Notes: generated by a model not told the origin, from the letters alone. 64,000 nucleotides of DNA from Myotis daubentonii (GCF_963259705.1 NC_081848.1:52289408-52353407); one strand, 5' to 3'. Positions 23,404 to 34,110 are shown, numbered from the stretch's first letter. Translations and numbers: made by a program.

Positions 23404-23611
23404 CATAGTCATCACCAGAGGGAAAGCGGGGTGGGAAGTGGTAGAAGAGGGTAAAGGGAGCATAAATGGTTATGGAAGGAGAGTCGACTTGGGGTGGTGA
23501 ACACATAATACAATATACAGATGATCTATTATAGAATTGTATACACTTGAAGCCTATATAATTTTATTAACCAATGTCACCCCAATAAATTCAATGAAAA
23601 ACTGTCATTAA
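23125..23611 (+). mobile_element. 5'-truncated L1 3' end with 15-bp target duplication
   Basis: aaaaactgtcattaa occurs at 23125-23139 and again at 23597-23611. The inserted DNA ends as an L1 3' UTR: 'acttggggtggtgaacacat', 'gtcaccccaataaattcaat' and an A-run overlapping the right duplication. Its 5' part is interrupted by a Ves SINE (23151-23399). It lies within an older L1 ORF2 relic. Confidence 0.75.
23141..23409 (+). mobile_element. Ves SINE with CA-expanded tail
   Basis: Element 23151-23399. Duplication acagcatggt (23141-23150) / acagcatagt (23400-23409), one mismatch. The head 'ggcatggctcagtggttgag' and the body 'gtgcaggaggcagctgatca' are typical. The tail has grown into about 19 CA units (23365-23402). 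Confidence 0.88.
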
Positions 23612-23870
23612 GAGAGGAAATCAATGCTGCAAGTGTAGAATATTTAGGACATTGCAATGAGAATACATTACATCAAAATTCATGGAATGTTGTCAAAGCT
23701 ACCCAAAGGCAAATTTATGGCATAAAATGATCTTGTTATTTAACAACAACAAAATGAAATAAAGTTTATTTGACTTAGTAGCTTAGAAACCTAGTGGCGA
23801 GGTAAATAAGAAAGGCAGAAACAAACACCTTGGAACTGATAGATGTAGTGAAGACTGTATGGTGATTTTC
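23612..23870 (+). mobile_element. Old L1 ORF2 fragment, continuation
   Basis: 'caatgagaatacattacatc' and 'aaaggcaaatttatggcata' match L1 ORF2 downstream of the 22830-23124 piece, showing the two pieces were once joined. Confidence 0.45.
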
Positions 23871-24335
23871 TTAATGTTTCCAAGACAAACTTCATTTTCT
23901 CTTATCTGCTCCTATGGATGGAGAAAAGTGAAATAATAAACTTCTCAGGACCCTTTGGACTTAGAAGTGGCCATGTGAAAGAAATCTTATCTCTGAGACA
24001 TCAATGGAAGATGATTGAGGGGGTTTCTTGGACCACTCTTGCTTTAATGACATCATAGAGTACAGAGATGGTTCATGCTTTCCCTCTTCCCCTTCCCCAG
24101 CCACATTTTCTGCCTGGAATGTACGTCTGATATCTGATGTCACAATGACCAATAAGCCACAAACGTGAGGAGGGAAGCCAGTGGGCTGGGTTAGGGAATC
24201 TGAGCGACAGAGTGACTGGATCTGAAGGCACTCTTGAGTAGCTGTGTTATGTTAGAAAAATCAATGCCTATTTGTTGAAGCCACTGTCAGTTTCATTTTC
24301 TGATGCATGTAATTGCTTCTAACTTACATGGTATA
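23871..24335 (+). mobile_element. Probable old LTR fragment (MaLR-like)
   Basis: The end 'cctatttgttgaagccactg ... gatgcatgtaattgcttcta' resembles the 3' end of MaLR-type LTRs. It shares a 46-nt block (23905-23950) with the LTR at 26.26 kb. Confidence 0.4.
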
Positions 24336-24530
24336 CAAACCAAAGAACTGGTCCTGAAAATAAAAACAAAACCCCTGGCAAAACTAATTTTTAAAAAGAG
24401 TGAAAAAGCAAATATACAAAATTAAGATTTAGGCCAGTATATCATAAATAAAGAGAGCATTTTTAAAGAATGTTACAATAATAAAATTGGTAGTCTCAAA
24501 TGGATCTTTTACTATTGAAAAAAATTAAAA
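24336..24530 (+). mobile_element. Old L1 ORF2 fragment
   Basis: 'caaagaactggtcctgaaaa' and 'ggcaaaactaatttttaaaa' correspond to the next section of L1 ORF2, implying the LTR-like segment at 23871-24335 was inserted into the same old L1. Confidence 0.45.
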
Positions 24531-24664
24531 TTAAAATAATCCTTGTATATTTAGGCTTTTTATTTCCTTCTAATGATTGTATTAAATGGAATTGGTCAGG
24601 AAAATAAAGTACTCTGGGTAGTTTAGATAGAACATGCTGTAGGAAAGGAAATCATATGGTTAAA

Positions 24665-24805
24665 AAACCATTGAACATGGACAACAGGGGGATGAGAGCA
24701 TGAGTGGGCGGGGGGGGGGGCGAGGATGGGGGTTAATGGGGGGGGGAATGAGGACACATATGTAATTCCTTAACTAATAAAGAATTTAAAGATTAAAAAA
24801 AAAAC
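24665..24805 (+). mobile_element. Short L1/HAL1 3' end
   Basis: 'gaacatggacaacaggggga', G runs (24710-24746), 'ctaataaagaatttaaagat' and an A-rich end. The G-rich stretch followed by AATAAA matches the 3' end design of the half-LINE at 44 kb. 5' truncated; no clear target duplication. Confidence 0.45.
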
Positions 24806-25265
24806 ATTGGGAAAAAACAGACACACACAAAAACATTGAAAGACGCAGAGAAGCAATCTTGGCTGACAGCGCTCAGCTTCCTGCTAGTTCTCAAAAATTG
24901 GAAGTTACTACTGGCTCCCCAGTCTGCAACTAAAAGCAACCAGCCACTGCTAATGGTCACATTTGCTTGCAGGACTAAGGTGGGTGTATGGGAGGAAAGG
25001 CCCTGAGGCTACTGCACTGCAAAGGAGAAATAGTAGTTATGTGTCCTCTGCCTTTTAAACTCACAGTGAGTGAGTGCTTCTCATAATGGACTACAGTCAG
25101 AAACCTGCCCACAAAGGATTTGGGGAAATGTAGTTCTTAGGCTTCCAGCCCCTGTACTGCAGAAACAAGGTAGAAGGGGTGGCAAGAGACAAATGGTACA
25201 AAATACCAGCAGCCATCCTGGCATATTTATTTTTGAATATTTTATATTTAGGAAAGAATGAAAAA
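24806..25265. other. Unclassified sequence
   Basis: No repeat or gene recognised. Confidence 0.3.
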
Positions 25266-25289
25266 ACCATATTCTCTGTCTCTGTGTCC

Positions 25290-25400
25290 CTTTAACATAT
25301 ATAATAATATATAATATTTAAATTATATAATTATATGTAACAATTGTGTTATATAGACTTATGTAATAATTATATAATATATAATACTTATAATAATAAA
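25290..25400. repeat. AT-rich simple repeat
   Basis: Imperfect ATA/TAT/AAT runs directly upstream of a Helitron 5' end. Confidence 0.85.
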
Positions 25401-25839
25401 AGCATAATATGCTAATTAGACCAGACAGCCAAATGACCTTCTGGACATCATTCCAGACGTCCTTCCAGATGAAGCTGCTGTGGCAGGGACCAAAGCAGAG
25501 GCAGTTAGGGGCGATCAGGCAGGTAGGCAAGCAGTTAGTGGCAATCAGGCAGGCAGGTGAGTAGTTAGGGGCGATCAGGCAGGCAGGCAGAGGCAGTTAG
25601 GGGTAATCAGGTAGTTATGCAGTGTGGTTAGGGGCAATCAGGCAGGCAGGAGAGTGGTTAGGGGCAATCAGACAGGCAAGCGGTTAGGAGCCTGTGGTCC
25701 CGGTTGCAAGAAGGAAGTCCGACTGCTAGTTTAGGCCCGATTGGACATCCCCTGAAGGGTCTCAGATTGCAGGAGGGTTCAGGCCAGGCTGAGGGATTCC
25801 CTCCTCACCATGCACGAATTTCATGCACTGGGTCTCTAG
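25387..25839 (+). mobile_element. Helitron with internal tandem repeats
   Basis: The 3' end is 'tgcacgaatttcatgcac' hairpin, then 'tgggtctctag' ending at 25839, followed by T. The 5' end 'ataataaaagcataatatgc' matches but merges with AT-rich repeat, so the start is approximate. The middle (25495-25690) is about six imperfect copies of a 30-40 bp unit, core 'ggggcaatcaggcaggcagg'. Non-coding. Confidence 0.82.
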
Positions 25840-26049
25840 TACATAAATAATTACATTAATATATATCCCATGAAAACCTCATGCAGTATAACAGTGTATA
25901 TACCCTTCCCCCCAAATATATGGTATTTAAATCCTAGAAGGAGAATTACATTCAAATGGGTTTAACTACAAATAATTTAATGGAGAGATTACTTATAGAG
26001 GTGAGGGTGAGGGTCTAAGAAATTGTATATTGAGGTATTCAAGACTAGC
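25840..26049. other. Unclassified sequence
   Basis: AT-rich, nothing recognised. Confidence 0.25.
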
Positions 26050-26645
26050 AACAATGGGAAGTTAATATCATACTAGCCTTGAAAGGGGCAAAGGTGGTGT
26101 GGGAGTTTTAACATATGTCCTTAGCTTTTTTGGTATTTCCTCCCTTGAATAGGTGGAGCTTAATTCCCCTCCACTTGAGTGTGGGCTGGACTTAGTGACT
26201 CCCTTCAAACCAACACAATGTGGTGGAAGAGATGGTGTGTGATGTGGCTAATATACACATCTGCTTCTATGGATGGAGGAAAGTGGAGTAATAAGCTTCT
26301 CAGGATCCTCCTTGTTTTCTGTTTTGGAATGGTTTTGGGGGAAGCCAGCTTCCAGGACAGCTGTAGGACACTCAAGAAGCCCTTCGGAGAGGCCCACAGG
26401 GTAAGAGCCTGAGGCCCTCTGCCAAGAGTGAGAGCTTGGAGTCAGTTCCTCCAGTCCCAGGGGAGCCTTCAGATGACCGAAGGCCCTGCTAACATCTTGG
26501 CTACATCCTCATGAGAGACCCCGAGCCAGAGACACCCAGCTAAGCCACTCCTAGATTCCCCACCATCAGGAACTGTGCGAGACAATAAATGTTTGTTGTT
26601 AAATTTGGGGATAATTAATTGAATTGCAATAGAGAACTAATACAT
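26050..26645 (+). mobile_element. MaLR-type LTR (MLT1-like)
   Basis: Order of motifs fits an old MaLR LTR: 'gtgtgggctggacttagtga', 'cttccaggacagctg', 'gctaacatcttggctacatc', 'ctcatgagagaccccgagcc', then polyadenylation region 'gagacaataaatgtttgttg' and 'aatagagaactaatac' at the end. The 77-codon frame within is not coding. Confidence 0.6.
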
Positions 26646-27584
26646 GGAGAAAATAATGTCCCTAGAGATGGTGAAAATTTGAATTATGGAGGAGGGGTTC
26701 CTGGGCACGAACTATAGACACAGTGGATGTGGCGTTTGCCAGAACCACTGGGCTCAAGTGGCAGGTAGAAGCCCTTTACGCTCTTCGTCCCTCGCTCCCC
26801 CCCAACTCCTCCCCCAGACTTCAACCTTCTGCCAGTGCATACACTGACCAAGCCCAACAGAAACCAGAGGGCAAGTGAGCCTCAGTCTGCAAAGATGAGA
26901 CCTGGGGCACAGAGCAGAACTGAGGGGGTCAGAGAACTCAACAAAGAATAATCAGAACACATTTCCATCAATCTCTCCTACAAGCAGTGTCTTGATCAGG
27001 ATTTGGTTGGAGAAGAACCATGGGAGATATATATCAAGGGATGTATCATATGGATTGGGCCTCATGCAATGTGGGAGCTACTTAAAATTTCTATATGGTT
27101 GCTGCTTCTGCATCCGGGGCTGGAGTCAGCAAAGCAGGCAGTGAGGACAGAGATAAATGGGAAGTAGGGGCAGCAAGAACTGGAGCCTGCAGAGACAGAC
27201 GAGAATCTACATCAGTCTCGCTCTGCCTCCAAGTCTCCAATTTTGATGATGGGGTAGGATCTGCAGGAGAAATTGGTAGTCTTCTCATGGCGCTGAAATA
27301 TATCCAGTTATGGAGTCAGTGAAGCTGGAGGTATGGGCCCAGCTGCTGTCACCCCACAGCCAGGCTTGCCAGCAGAGCAATGACATCAGCTCCTTGTGCC
27401 CTGTACCGACCTGTGAGTGCAACAAGAACCTGGCTCTGTTTCACCTCCGCCTTCCCAATCTCACACTGTTGTCTCCTGTGACCTGACTAACCCAGCACTA
27501 TGAAGGGAAGGGCATTCTGGAAGCAGTCCCAGCTAAGCTGAGTTGATGCAATGCACATTCACCACAGGGTTGCAAAAGGACAAA
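26646..27584. other. Unclassified sequence, possibly an old LTR
   Basis: About 26990-27530 has LTR-like composition but no termini that can be fixed. No gene features. Confidence 0.25.
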
Positions 27585-28349
27585 ATATAACAAGAGCCAA
27601 ATGAAGTACTAAGAGAATTATCTATACAGCTAAATCAGGTTTACTCCAGGGAAGCAAAGATAGCTTCATGTTAGAAAAATCTATTAATGTAATGACATCA
27701 ACTCAACAATCTCAACAAGAAAAACTATGAAAATCTCAATAGATGACAAAAGATATTCAGATAAAATTCAACATTTTTGCCTGATTAAAAAGGATTTTTC
27801 ATCCTGGCCAGGTGGCTCAGTTGCATGGAGCATGCCCCGTACACTGAAGGTTATGGGTTAGATTCCCAGACAGGGCACATATGGGAGGCAACCAAACAAT
27901 GTTTCTCTCTCACATTGATGATTATAAACATATCCTTGGGTGAGGATAAAAAGAAAAGTAATTTTTCGTAGAAATATAGGAATAGGAAGATACTCCCTTT
28001 AACATATAACATCTTATGTTGACAGCCTGTATTATCCTTATTGTTGAAATATCAGAAATATTCCCATTAAAGTAGAAAAAGGCAGAGATGTTGGATGTCT
28101 CCATTGTTATGTAGCACTCACCTGTAAATTATATCTGAGGCAGTAAGACATCAGGCAGAAATAAAAGGTCAAATTATTAAAAAGGAAGAGTAAAAATTTC
28201 TGTTATTTGAAGACAATAGATATATTTAAAAACTGAAAGAGAATCAGCTGAAAGCTCTTAACATTAATTCATAGTATGTAAAATGGTGGCATACAAGAAA
28301 AATGTACAAAATCCAGTAGCTTTCCTCTAAGCCACCAGCGCCACACAGA
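27585..28349 (+). mobile_element. Old L1 ORF2 reverse-transcriptase relic
   Basis: 'tttactccagggaagcaaag', 'gaaaatctcaatagatgaca', 'gataaaattcaacattt' and, after the SINE, 'gaaataaaaggtcaaattat' and 'atccagtagctttcctc' follow the RT-domain order of L1 ORF2. Many frameshifts. Interrupted by a Ves SINE and then by a Helitron at 28350. Confidence 0.65.
27800..27953 (+). mobile_element. Ves-related SINE
   Basis: 'atcctggccaggtggctcag', 'cagggcacatatgggaggca' and 'ccttgggtgaggataaaaag'. Flanks aaaaggatttttc and aaaagtaatttttc look like a diverged target duplication. Same subtype as 8134-8334. Inserted within L1 ORF2. Confidence 0.8.
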
Positions 28350-28547
28350 TCCTATATAATAAAAGGCAAATTGCCCCCTCAACTGAGAGTTCGCCCAGAA
28401 GTTCGATCAGGGGGCAGAGCCGGCTGGCCAACCACCCATGGCCCCTTTCCCCAGCCAGCCCTGCCCCCAATCAGCACCCCTCCCCCCCCAATCTGGGTGG
28501 GCTGGCAGGACACCACCCATGCACAAATTCGTGCACCGGGCCTCTAG
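28350..28547 (+). mobile_element. Short Helitron, 198 bp, near-perfect ends
   Basis: Starts 'tcctatataataaaaggc' (preceded by A) and ends with hairpin 'tgcacaaattcgtgca' then 'ccgggcctctag', followed by T. Both termini look consensus. Only about 140 bp of unrelated GC-rich filler separates them. It inserted into the old L1 without a target duplication, as expected for rolling-circle transposition. Confidence 0.93.
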
Positions 28548-29760
28548 TAATTGTATAATGGTGTCATGGTGATGGAACCCAATCATGAAAGAAACCAGGG
28601 AACATTGAGAGCCCCACGACATTAACATTTTTTTAAAGCATACAGATTATTTACTTCATTAAATGTCTCTCAATTTGCATTTGTCTGAAGTTTCCCCATG
28701 ATTAGATTCAAGTTATTCATTTTTCACAGGAATATCTCAGAAGTGATATTGGATCCTTCTGGATGCATCCTATTGTGAGGAACATGATGTCACTTTGTCC
28801 TACTGTGGATGATTCTGACTTTGATCTCTGTTAACATGGTGTCTGCACTATCTCTTCTGTAAAGTGATTATTTTTCTCTTTGCAGCCATGGGAATTTATT
28901 TTGAGACCATGTAACCATCCTGTTTCTCATCAAACGTTCACCCATTGTCAACTATTTTATATGACAATGCTGACACGGATGTGGTGAGAAGTATATTCAC
29001 TCAAAGTGCTAGGTCACACTCTCTGAAAAGCAACTGAAGGGGCCCTGGTGAGTAACACTAAAAATTGTCATAGTCTTTGATCTACTAATCCACCTTCTAG
29101 GACTCTATTCTAGGAAGAATAGTAGTGTGGCCAAAGACTATTGTTTTCATTTTAGAAATATTTGTAATAGTACCAATTTGGTAACAAGGTGAAAGTTCAA
29201 CAATAGACAGATAGATAAGTTATGATAGTTCTAGATGAAAAAATAATCTACAATCCTTTACAGTAATCTTTTTTTCCCTTTGTTAATTTTTAGAGAGAGA
29301 GGAAAAGAGAGGGATAGAGAGATAGAAACATCATCATTTGGCTGCCTCCTGCACACCCACTACTGGGGATTGAGCCTGCAACCCCAGGAATTGACGGGGA
29401 ATTGAACCAGTGACTTCTTGGTTCCTTAGTCAATGCTCAACCACTGAGCCACATCGGCCAGGCTTTTTACAGTATTCTTAAAGAATACTATACTATTCTT
29501 AACAAATACTTTTAAAAAAGTCACTGAATAATGTTGTTTGAAGATAATGAATTTTAGAATGCATATACAGTATGTACTTATAGGATATTAGTCTTTTAGA
29601 AAAAATACACCAAAATTTGAATAATATTTGTCTCTAGGGGTAGATTTGCAGTATTTCTTTTACATTTTGCTGCATTTTCTCAGTCTCCTACAATAACACA
29701 CTTATGCATTCTTCTGGAAAAATTTTAATAAAAAATCATGTACAAATTAATTGTCCTGCA
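28548..29760 (+). mobile_element. Old L1 ORF2 3' part, interrupted
   Basis: Phrases such as 'tgctgacacggatgtggtga', 'caccttctaggactctattc', 'gttcaacaatagacagatag' and 'tgcattttctcagtctcct' match the 3' end of old L1 ORF2. A minus Ves SINE sits at 29271-29464. Parts of 28620-28960 are not clearly assigned. Confidence 0.5.
29257..29478 (-). mobile_element. Ves SINE (minus) with target duplication
   Basis: Element about 29271-29464. Flanks 'tttacagtaatctt' and 'tttacagtattctt' form a duplication with one change. Reverse Ves order: 'gagagagaggaaaagagagg', 'ggctgcctcctgcacaccca', 'caaccactgagccacatcgg'. Confidence 0.88.
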
Positions 29761-30270
29761 CATTTTCCTTGTACAAATTTGTTATTGATGTGTTACCTTC
29801 TCTGGAGTCAGCAAGAGAGCCAATGGAACAGCTGACAAAGCAGGTGAAATCACTTTGATGTGTTCAGTGGCCGTTAAAACGTGACGTGTAATAATACTAT
29901 ACGATATATCCATCCGGTCAGACCATGTCATTTATTAACCTCACATATTTGATCAGCAATTCACCTAATAGTTAGGCAGCACTTTATAATTTACAATGCA
30001 CTTTTTAATGCATTCTCTCATTTATTAAAGGATGACCTGTTTTGGGTCATTTTAGTCTCACCATGAAGAAAACCTTAAAAATTTCATTGGAAACTAACAT
30101 CACTCTGCCTCCTTAGATCTCTCTTTCCTAGCTCTAAGCACACCGAGGTAGAAAGGCTCGAGGTCCCAGACTCCCAAGGTCAGGGTTTCAGTTATCTTTC
30201 TGCTCCTTATCATCAGTGTGACCCTCATCCAATCACTTGATCTTTCTGTGCTTCATTTTCCTGGTCTTCA
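29761..30270. other. Unclassified sequence
   Basis: No gene or family recognised. Confidence 0.3.
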
Positions 30271-30274
30271 ACAT

Positions 30275-30516
30275 AAAGGATTCCTGCCCAGCCGGCATGG
30301 CTCAGTGGTTGAGCATCGACCTATGAACCAAGAGGTCACAGTTTGATTCCAGTCAGGACACATGTCTGGGTTGTGGGCTCCATCCCCAGAGTGGGGCATG
30401 CACGAGATAGCCGATCAATGATTCTCTCTCATCATTGATGTTTTTATCTCTCTCTCCCTCTCCCTTCTTCTCTGAAATCAATAAGAATATACTTAAAAAA
30501 TAAACAAAGGATTCCT
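30275..30516 (+). mobile_element. Ves SINE with perfect 11-bp target duplication
   Basis: Element 30286-30505; aaaggattcct at 30275-30285 and 30506-30516. The head 'cggcatggctcagtggttga', the body 'gccgatcaatgattctctct' and the tail 'gaaatcaataagaatatact' are typical. Confidence 0.93.
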
Positions 30517-31214
30517 AAGGTTTCATTTAGCTGTCTTAGTCTGTGATTCTGATGTGATGTGTCAGTTCCTTCCATGTTCAATATGCTCGGTTCCTGTGAG
30601 TAGCTGTGATGTCAACAAACATCAGTGCCCTGCTGTGTGTCTGCAAACATCATCCCACAAATGCACCTTAGCAGGTTCACATCAGAACAGGACTATGTGT
30701 TATTTTGCCCTGAAAATCATAATCAGCACTGGGCACTTTCATTTCATTTCTCCAGAAACTTTAAACCTCTCCCTAACATGGCCCAGTTCTTTGGTGTCAA
30801 CTCCCTTCCCAACCTCCTTGACAGACTGTTGGCCACACTGCAGCAAAAATAATTTTATAAATAAATGCACAGCTATTAGGCATTATGCAAGAGGGCAAGC
30901 GCAATAAACAGGGCCTCAAATAAACACTTCACAGTGAGTTGGGAGAAATAAGGTGGCAAGCCCCCAATTCCCCTCAAGGAGACCATGCCTTGAGCAACTA
31001 TTTATAAGAATATGCTTTTCAATTGACCTTCACATTAAACTCTGTTCCTCCCAGTAAGAGCTATCACACTTCTAATAAAATAAGCTCCCTATAGAACACA
31101 GTTTGATTAATTCCTGAATTGCTTCATCTGAGATCTGCTTTGGATAAGGCTTGCTAACCTTACCAAGTCTTTAGGGCTTCCAGTAGTCTTTGTCAAGCCA
31201 CGAGTTGGGAAAAA
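30517..31214. other. Unclassified sequence
   Basis: No repeat recognised with confidence. The 117-codon frame at 30554-30907 overlaps a second plus frame and has no domain. Confidence 0.3.
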
Positions 31215-31420
31215 AGAATAATATTTATTGAGGAACAACCATGGTGTGGTTATAGCCAATTATAGCAAATAGCCCACAACAATCTTATGAGCTATCTCAT
31301 CTTCATTATACCAAATGAGAAGTGTCTCAAAGAGATTAAATGAGTTACCCTAGGTCACACAACTATACAGATCTGCTTGACAAAACCTATGGTCTTTCTA
31401 CTGCACCATGGCTGACCAGA
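31215..31420 (-). mobile_element. MIR SINE relic
   Basis: 'aataatatttattgaggaac', 'ctatctcatcttcattatac', 'aagagattaaatgagttacc', 'aggtcacacaactatacaga': reverse MIR. Confidence 0.65.
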
Positions 31421-31521
31421 TCTGGGAAATACTGGGTAAGTTTCAGTCTATCTTCATTTTGTGGCTCTAGAGTTATTTATTCATTCAACAAACACTTCTC
31501 AAATGTCCTTTATGTGTCAAT

Positions 31522-31856
31522 GTCTTAGTCTGTTCCAGCTGCTAGAACAAGATACTGCTATAAACTTTGTGGCTGATAAACAACATAAATTTATTTATCA
31601 CCGTTCTGGAGGCTAACAGTGAGATCAGGGTGGCAGAACAGTATCTCTGCGTCCTCACATGGCAGAAAACAGAGCAGAGGAAGAAAGCTCTCCTGTGACT
31701 CTTACAAGGGCACTGATCCCATTCATGAGAACCCCTCCCTTGTGACCTTATCTAATCCTAATTACATCCCAAAGTCCCTGCCTCCTAATAACATCACATT
31801 GCTGGGGTAGGGTTTCAACACTGGGGGATGGACACAGACATTCAGTCCATAACAGT
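31522..31856. mobile_element. Old LTR, MaLR-like, family uncertain
   Basis: From 'gtcttagtctgttccagctg' to 'cattcagtccataacagtca'. Motifs 'ataaatttatttatcaccgt', 'tctggaggctaacagtgaga', 'gggcactgatcccattcatg' and 'aatcctaattacatcccaaa' are typical of a common mammalian LTR family. Orientation not decided. Confidence 0.55.
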
Positions 31857-32575
31857 CAGGAACCATACTAGATTCTGGGAATTCATCATTGAATGAAAAA
31901 GAAAAAGTTATTCTATCTGTTGGAGCTTACCTTCCAGTGGGGGAGACAGATAATACACAAAATAAGTAAGTAAAATATCTAATGTGGAAGTGGTCATACA
32001 TGTTAAGAAGATTAGTAGGATACATTGGATACATTGGGGCATAATTCTGAAATGTCTGTTAAACAACCCAACGAAGGATGAACTGGAGGACAGTTGGAAA
32101 TAAGGTTCTGGAGTTCAAGGGAGAGGTGAATAAAAGTGCTTCATTATAAAAAAGGAATTCAGAGGAGAAGTTCTAGGACTTTCTCTATTTGTGTTTCAAT
32201 AGCCTCCAAGCCTGACCCTGTCAACAACATCTGAGCAAGTGCAAAGACCTGAAGGCGAGAGGTACAGTGCGGTGTTTGAGGAACTAAAAGAAGCTCAGTA
32301 TCGCTGAAGTGTGGGAAGTGAGGGGGGAATGGAAAAAAGGAGAGACGGGAGCATAACCAGAGACAGGATTAAAGGATCATACGGAGCTTAGACTTTATTC
32401 AGAGGGGAATAGGAGGTCCAGGAAAGGGTTTAAAGGTGAGATGGTGTGTATTTTAGAGACAGAATTCTGCAGTGAAGTCTAAATAGAGGGCAAGACTGAA
32501 GGTAGGATGTCTTCATCCATCCAGAATCTGCTGCAGGAGCCCAAGTGAGTTCGGTGGCCTTGGCCAGGCAATGGC
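31857..32575 (-). mobile_element. L2 LINE 3' fragment
   Basis: 'agcttaccttccagtggggg', 'gcaagtgcaaagacctgaag', 'cttagactttattcagaggg' and 'agcccaagtgagttcggtgg' are antisense L2. A short direct repeat 'ggatacatt' occurs at 32019-32036. Confidence 0.6.
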
Positions 32576-32592
32576 AGAAGATGGAGAAAAGT

Positions 32593-32627
32593 GCCCTAGT
32601 TGGTCTGGCTCAGTGAATGGAGCATGG
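32593..32627 (+). mobile_element. Orphan Ves SINE head (35 bp)
   Basis: 'ccctagttggtctggctcag' plus 'tgaatggagcatgg' is the first 35 bp of a Ves SINE with no body or tail following. A 3'-deleted copy. Confidence 0.7.
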
Positions 32628-33395
32628 AGGTTTTAATACACAAAAAATGGTCTTTTGGTTCGTTAAAGTGAAAAAAGTAATACAATTTCCACATGTTCCT
32701 TCCAGTAAAGTCAGGAGAAAAGATGAGATGGCGTGTATTAGACAATGGTTAGACAATCATTCCACAAAGAGAAATATCACCAAATACAAAGTATTTTGTT
32801 ATTACTTTTTAGTACCTTTTTGTAGGAGTTCATTAGAGGGAAGGAAAAATATTTCTATAGAGTCTTAAGAGAACCTTTCCATGTGGGCTGATCCCAAATA
32901 CATAAAAGAATAGAGGGTTTTGAAAGGAACTTTTTAAAATAATGGGTGTTTATTTTTCCTCTTGAAAAATTGTTATACTGTGTGATTTTAAAGCATTTTA
33001 AATCCCCAAACTGAAATGCAATAATTTCATTGTAGGATGCACTGAATATAATATTTAACCCAGTGACTGTGCATCAGAGTGAGAAAGATTATATGCTAGA
33101 ACGGCACATGGAGCGCCTTGCACGATCCGCATAGCTGGCTGCCACAGAGTGCCTTCGGGAACAAGCTCGACACTTTCAATGCCATTGTGCAAGTATTCCT
33201 ATTCAGCTTAGCCATGAGATATGACTCCTACATTCATATAAAGGAGAAAAGAAAGTCATTTTTCCAAGTTTGTTTCCACAGCAACAATATTCCATATTTC
33301 CTTTTTCTGTGTTTAAACATTAGCAAGATTCTACTAGAGGCGGTGGAATAAAATCCTTGCAAAATGCCAGTGGAGACCAATGGGGTGTGAAAACT
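32628..33395. other. Unclassified sequence
   Basis: AT-rich, no gene or repeat recognised. Confidence 0.3.
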
Positions 33396-34110
33396 CCATT
33401 GTCACATTCAACAAGTGTTTATTAGAAGTCTACCCTAGACCAGGCACTGCGCTAGGCCCTGAAGAAATAGGGATGAAGAAGATTCAAGGCCTACCCTCTA
33501 GATCATCATATACTGATCAGAGATAGCCAAGTTAAAGAATGAATATAATGAATTATAATACTATTATATGTGTTACAATAGAGGTATATTTGATGTTTTA
33601 GGAGGGAGCAATTAACCACCTGAAGAATTCATGGATATATGACATAAATTTTGCATAACTGGTAATCTTTTGACAAAAGAGAGAAAAGCAGAAGGAAACA
33701 GAGAGACAAGAGACAATTAAAGCAAAGAAAATTGTATGTGTAAAAATAGAGATATGAAAGCAATGTCATTGAGAAAAACACATTGGGATGGCTGGTAGAG
33801 ATATAGGGTGGAGGGGGAAGAAGCATAATATAGGGCTAGAAATGCAGGCTGGGGCTGCTGGGAAGGACCACGTGTGCCTAACCAAAATGTGAGGATTTGA
33901 CCTTGTAGATGATGAGGATCCATCAAACCTACCAAGCAGAGGCATGATCAGATCTATGTTACTAGAATAGTCACATGAGCTACAGAGTAAACAATAGAGA
34001 TAAGTGGAAGAATTGGGCGGGGAGTGGAGGTAGAGAGACCCAGCTAATCTCTCATAGTTTATCTGAAGGTCTGAGAATTTACCAACACGTGAAAACATGT
34101 GTACGCTTTG
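33396..34110 (-). mobile_element. L2 LINE 3' fragment
   Basis: 'cattcaacaagtgtttatta', 'agaccaggcactgcgctagg', and further down 'gaggatttgaccttgtagat', 'gaggcatgatcagatctatg'. Antisense L2; 33510-33780 is less clear. Confidence 0.6.
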
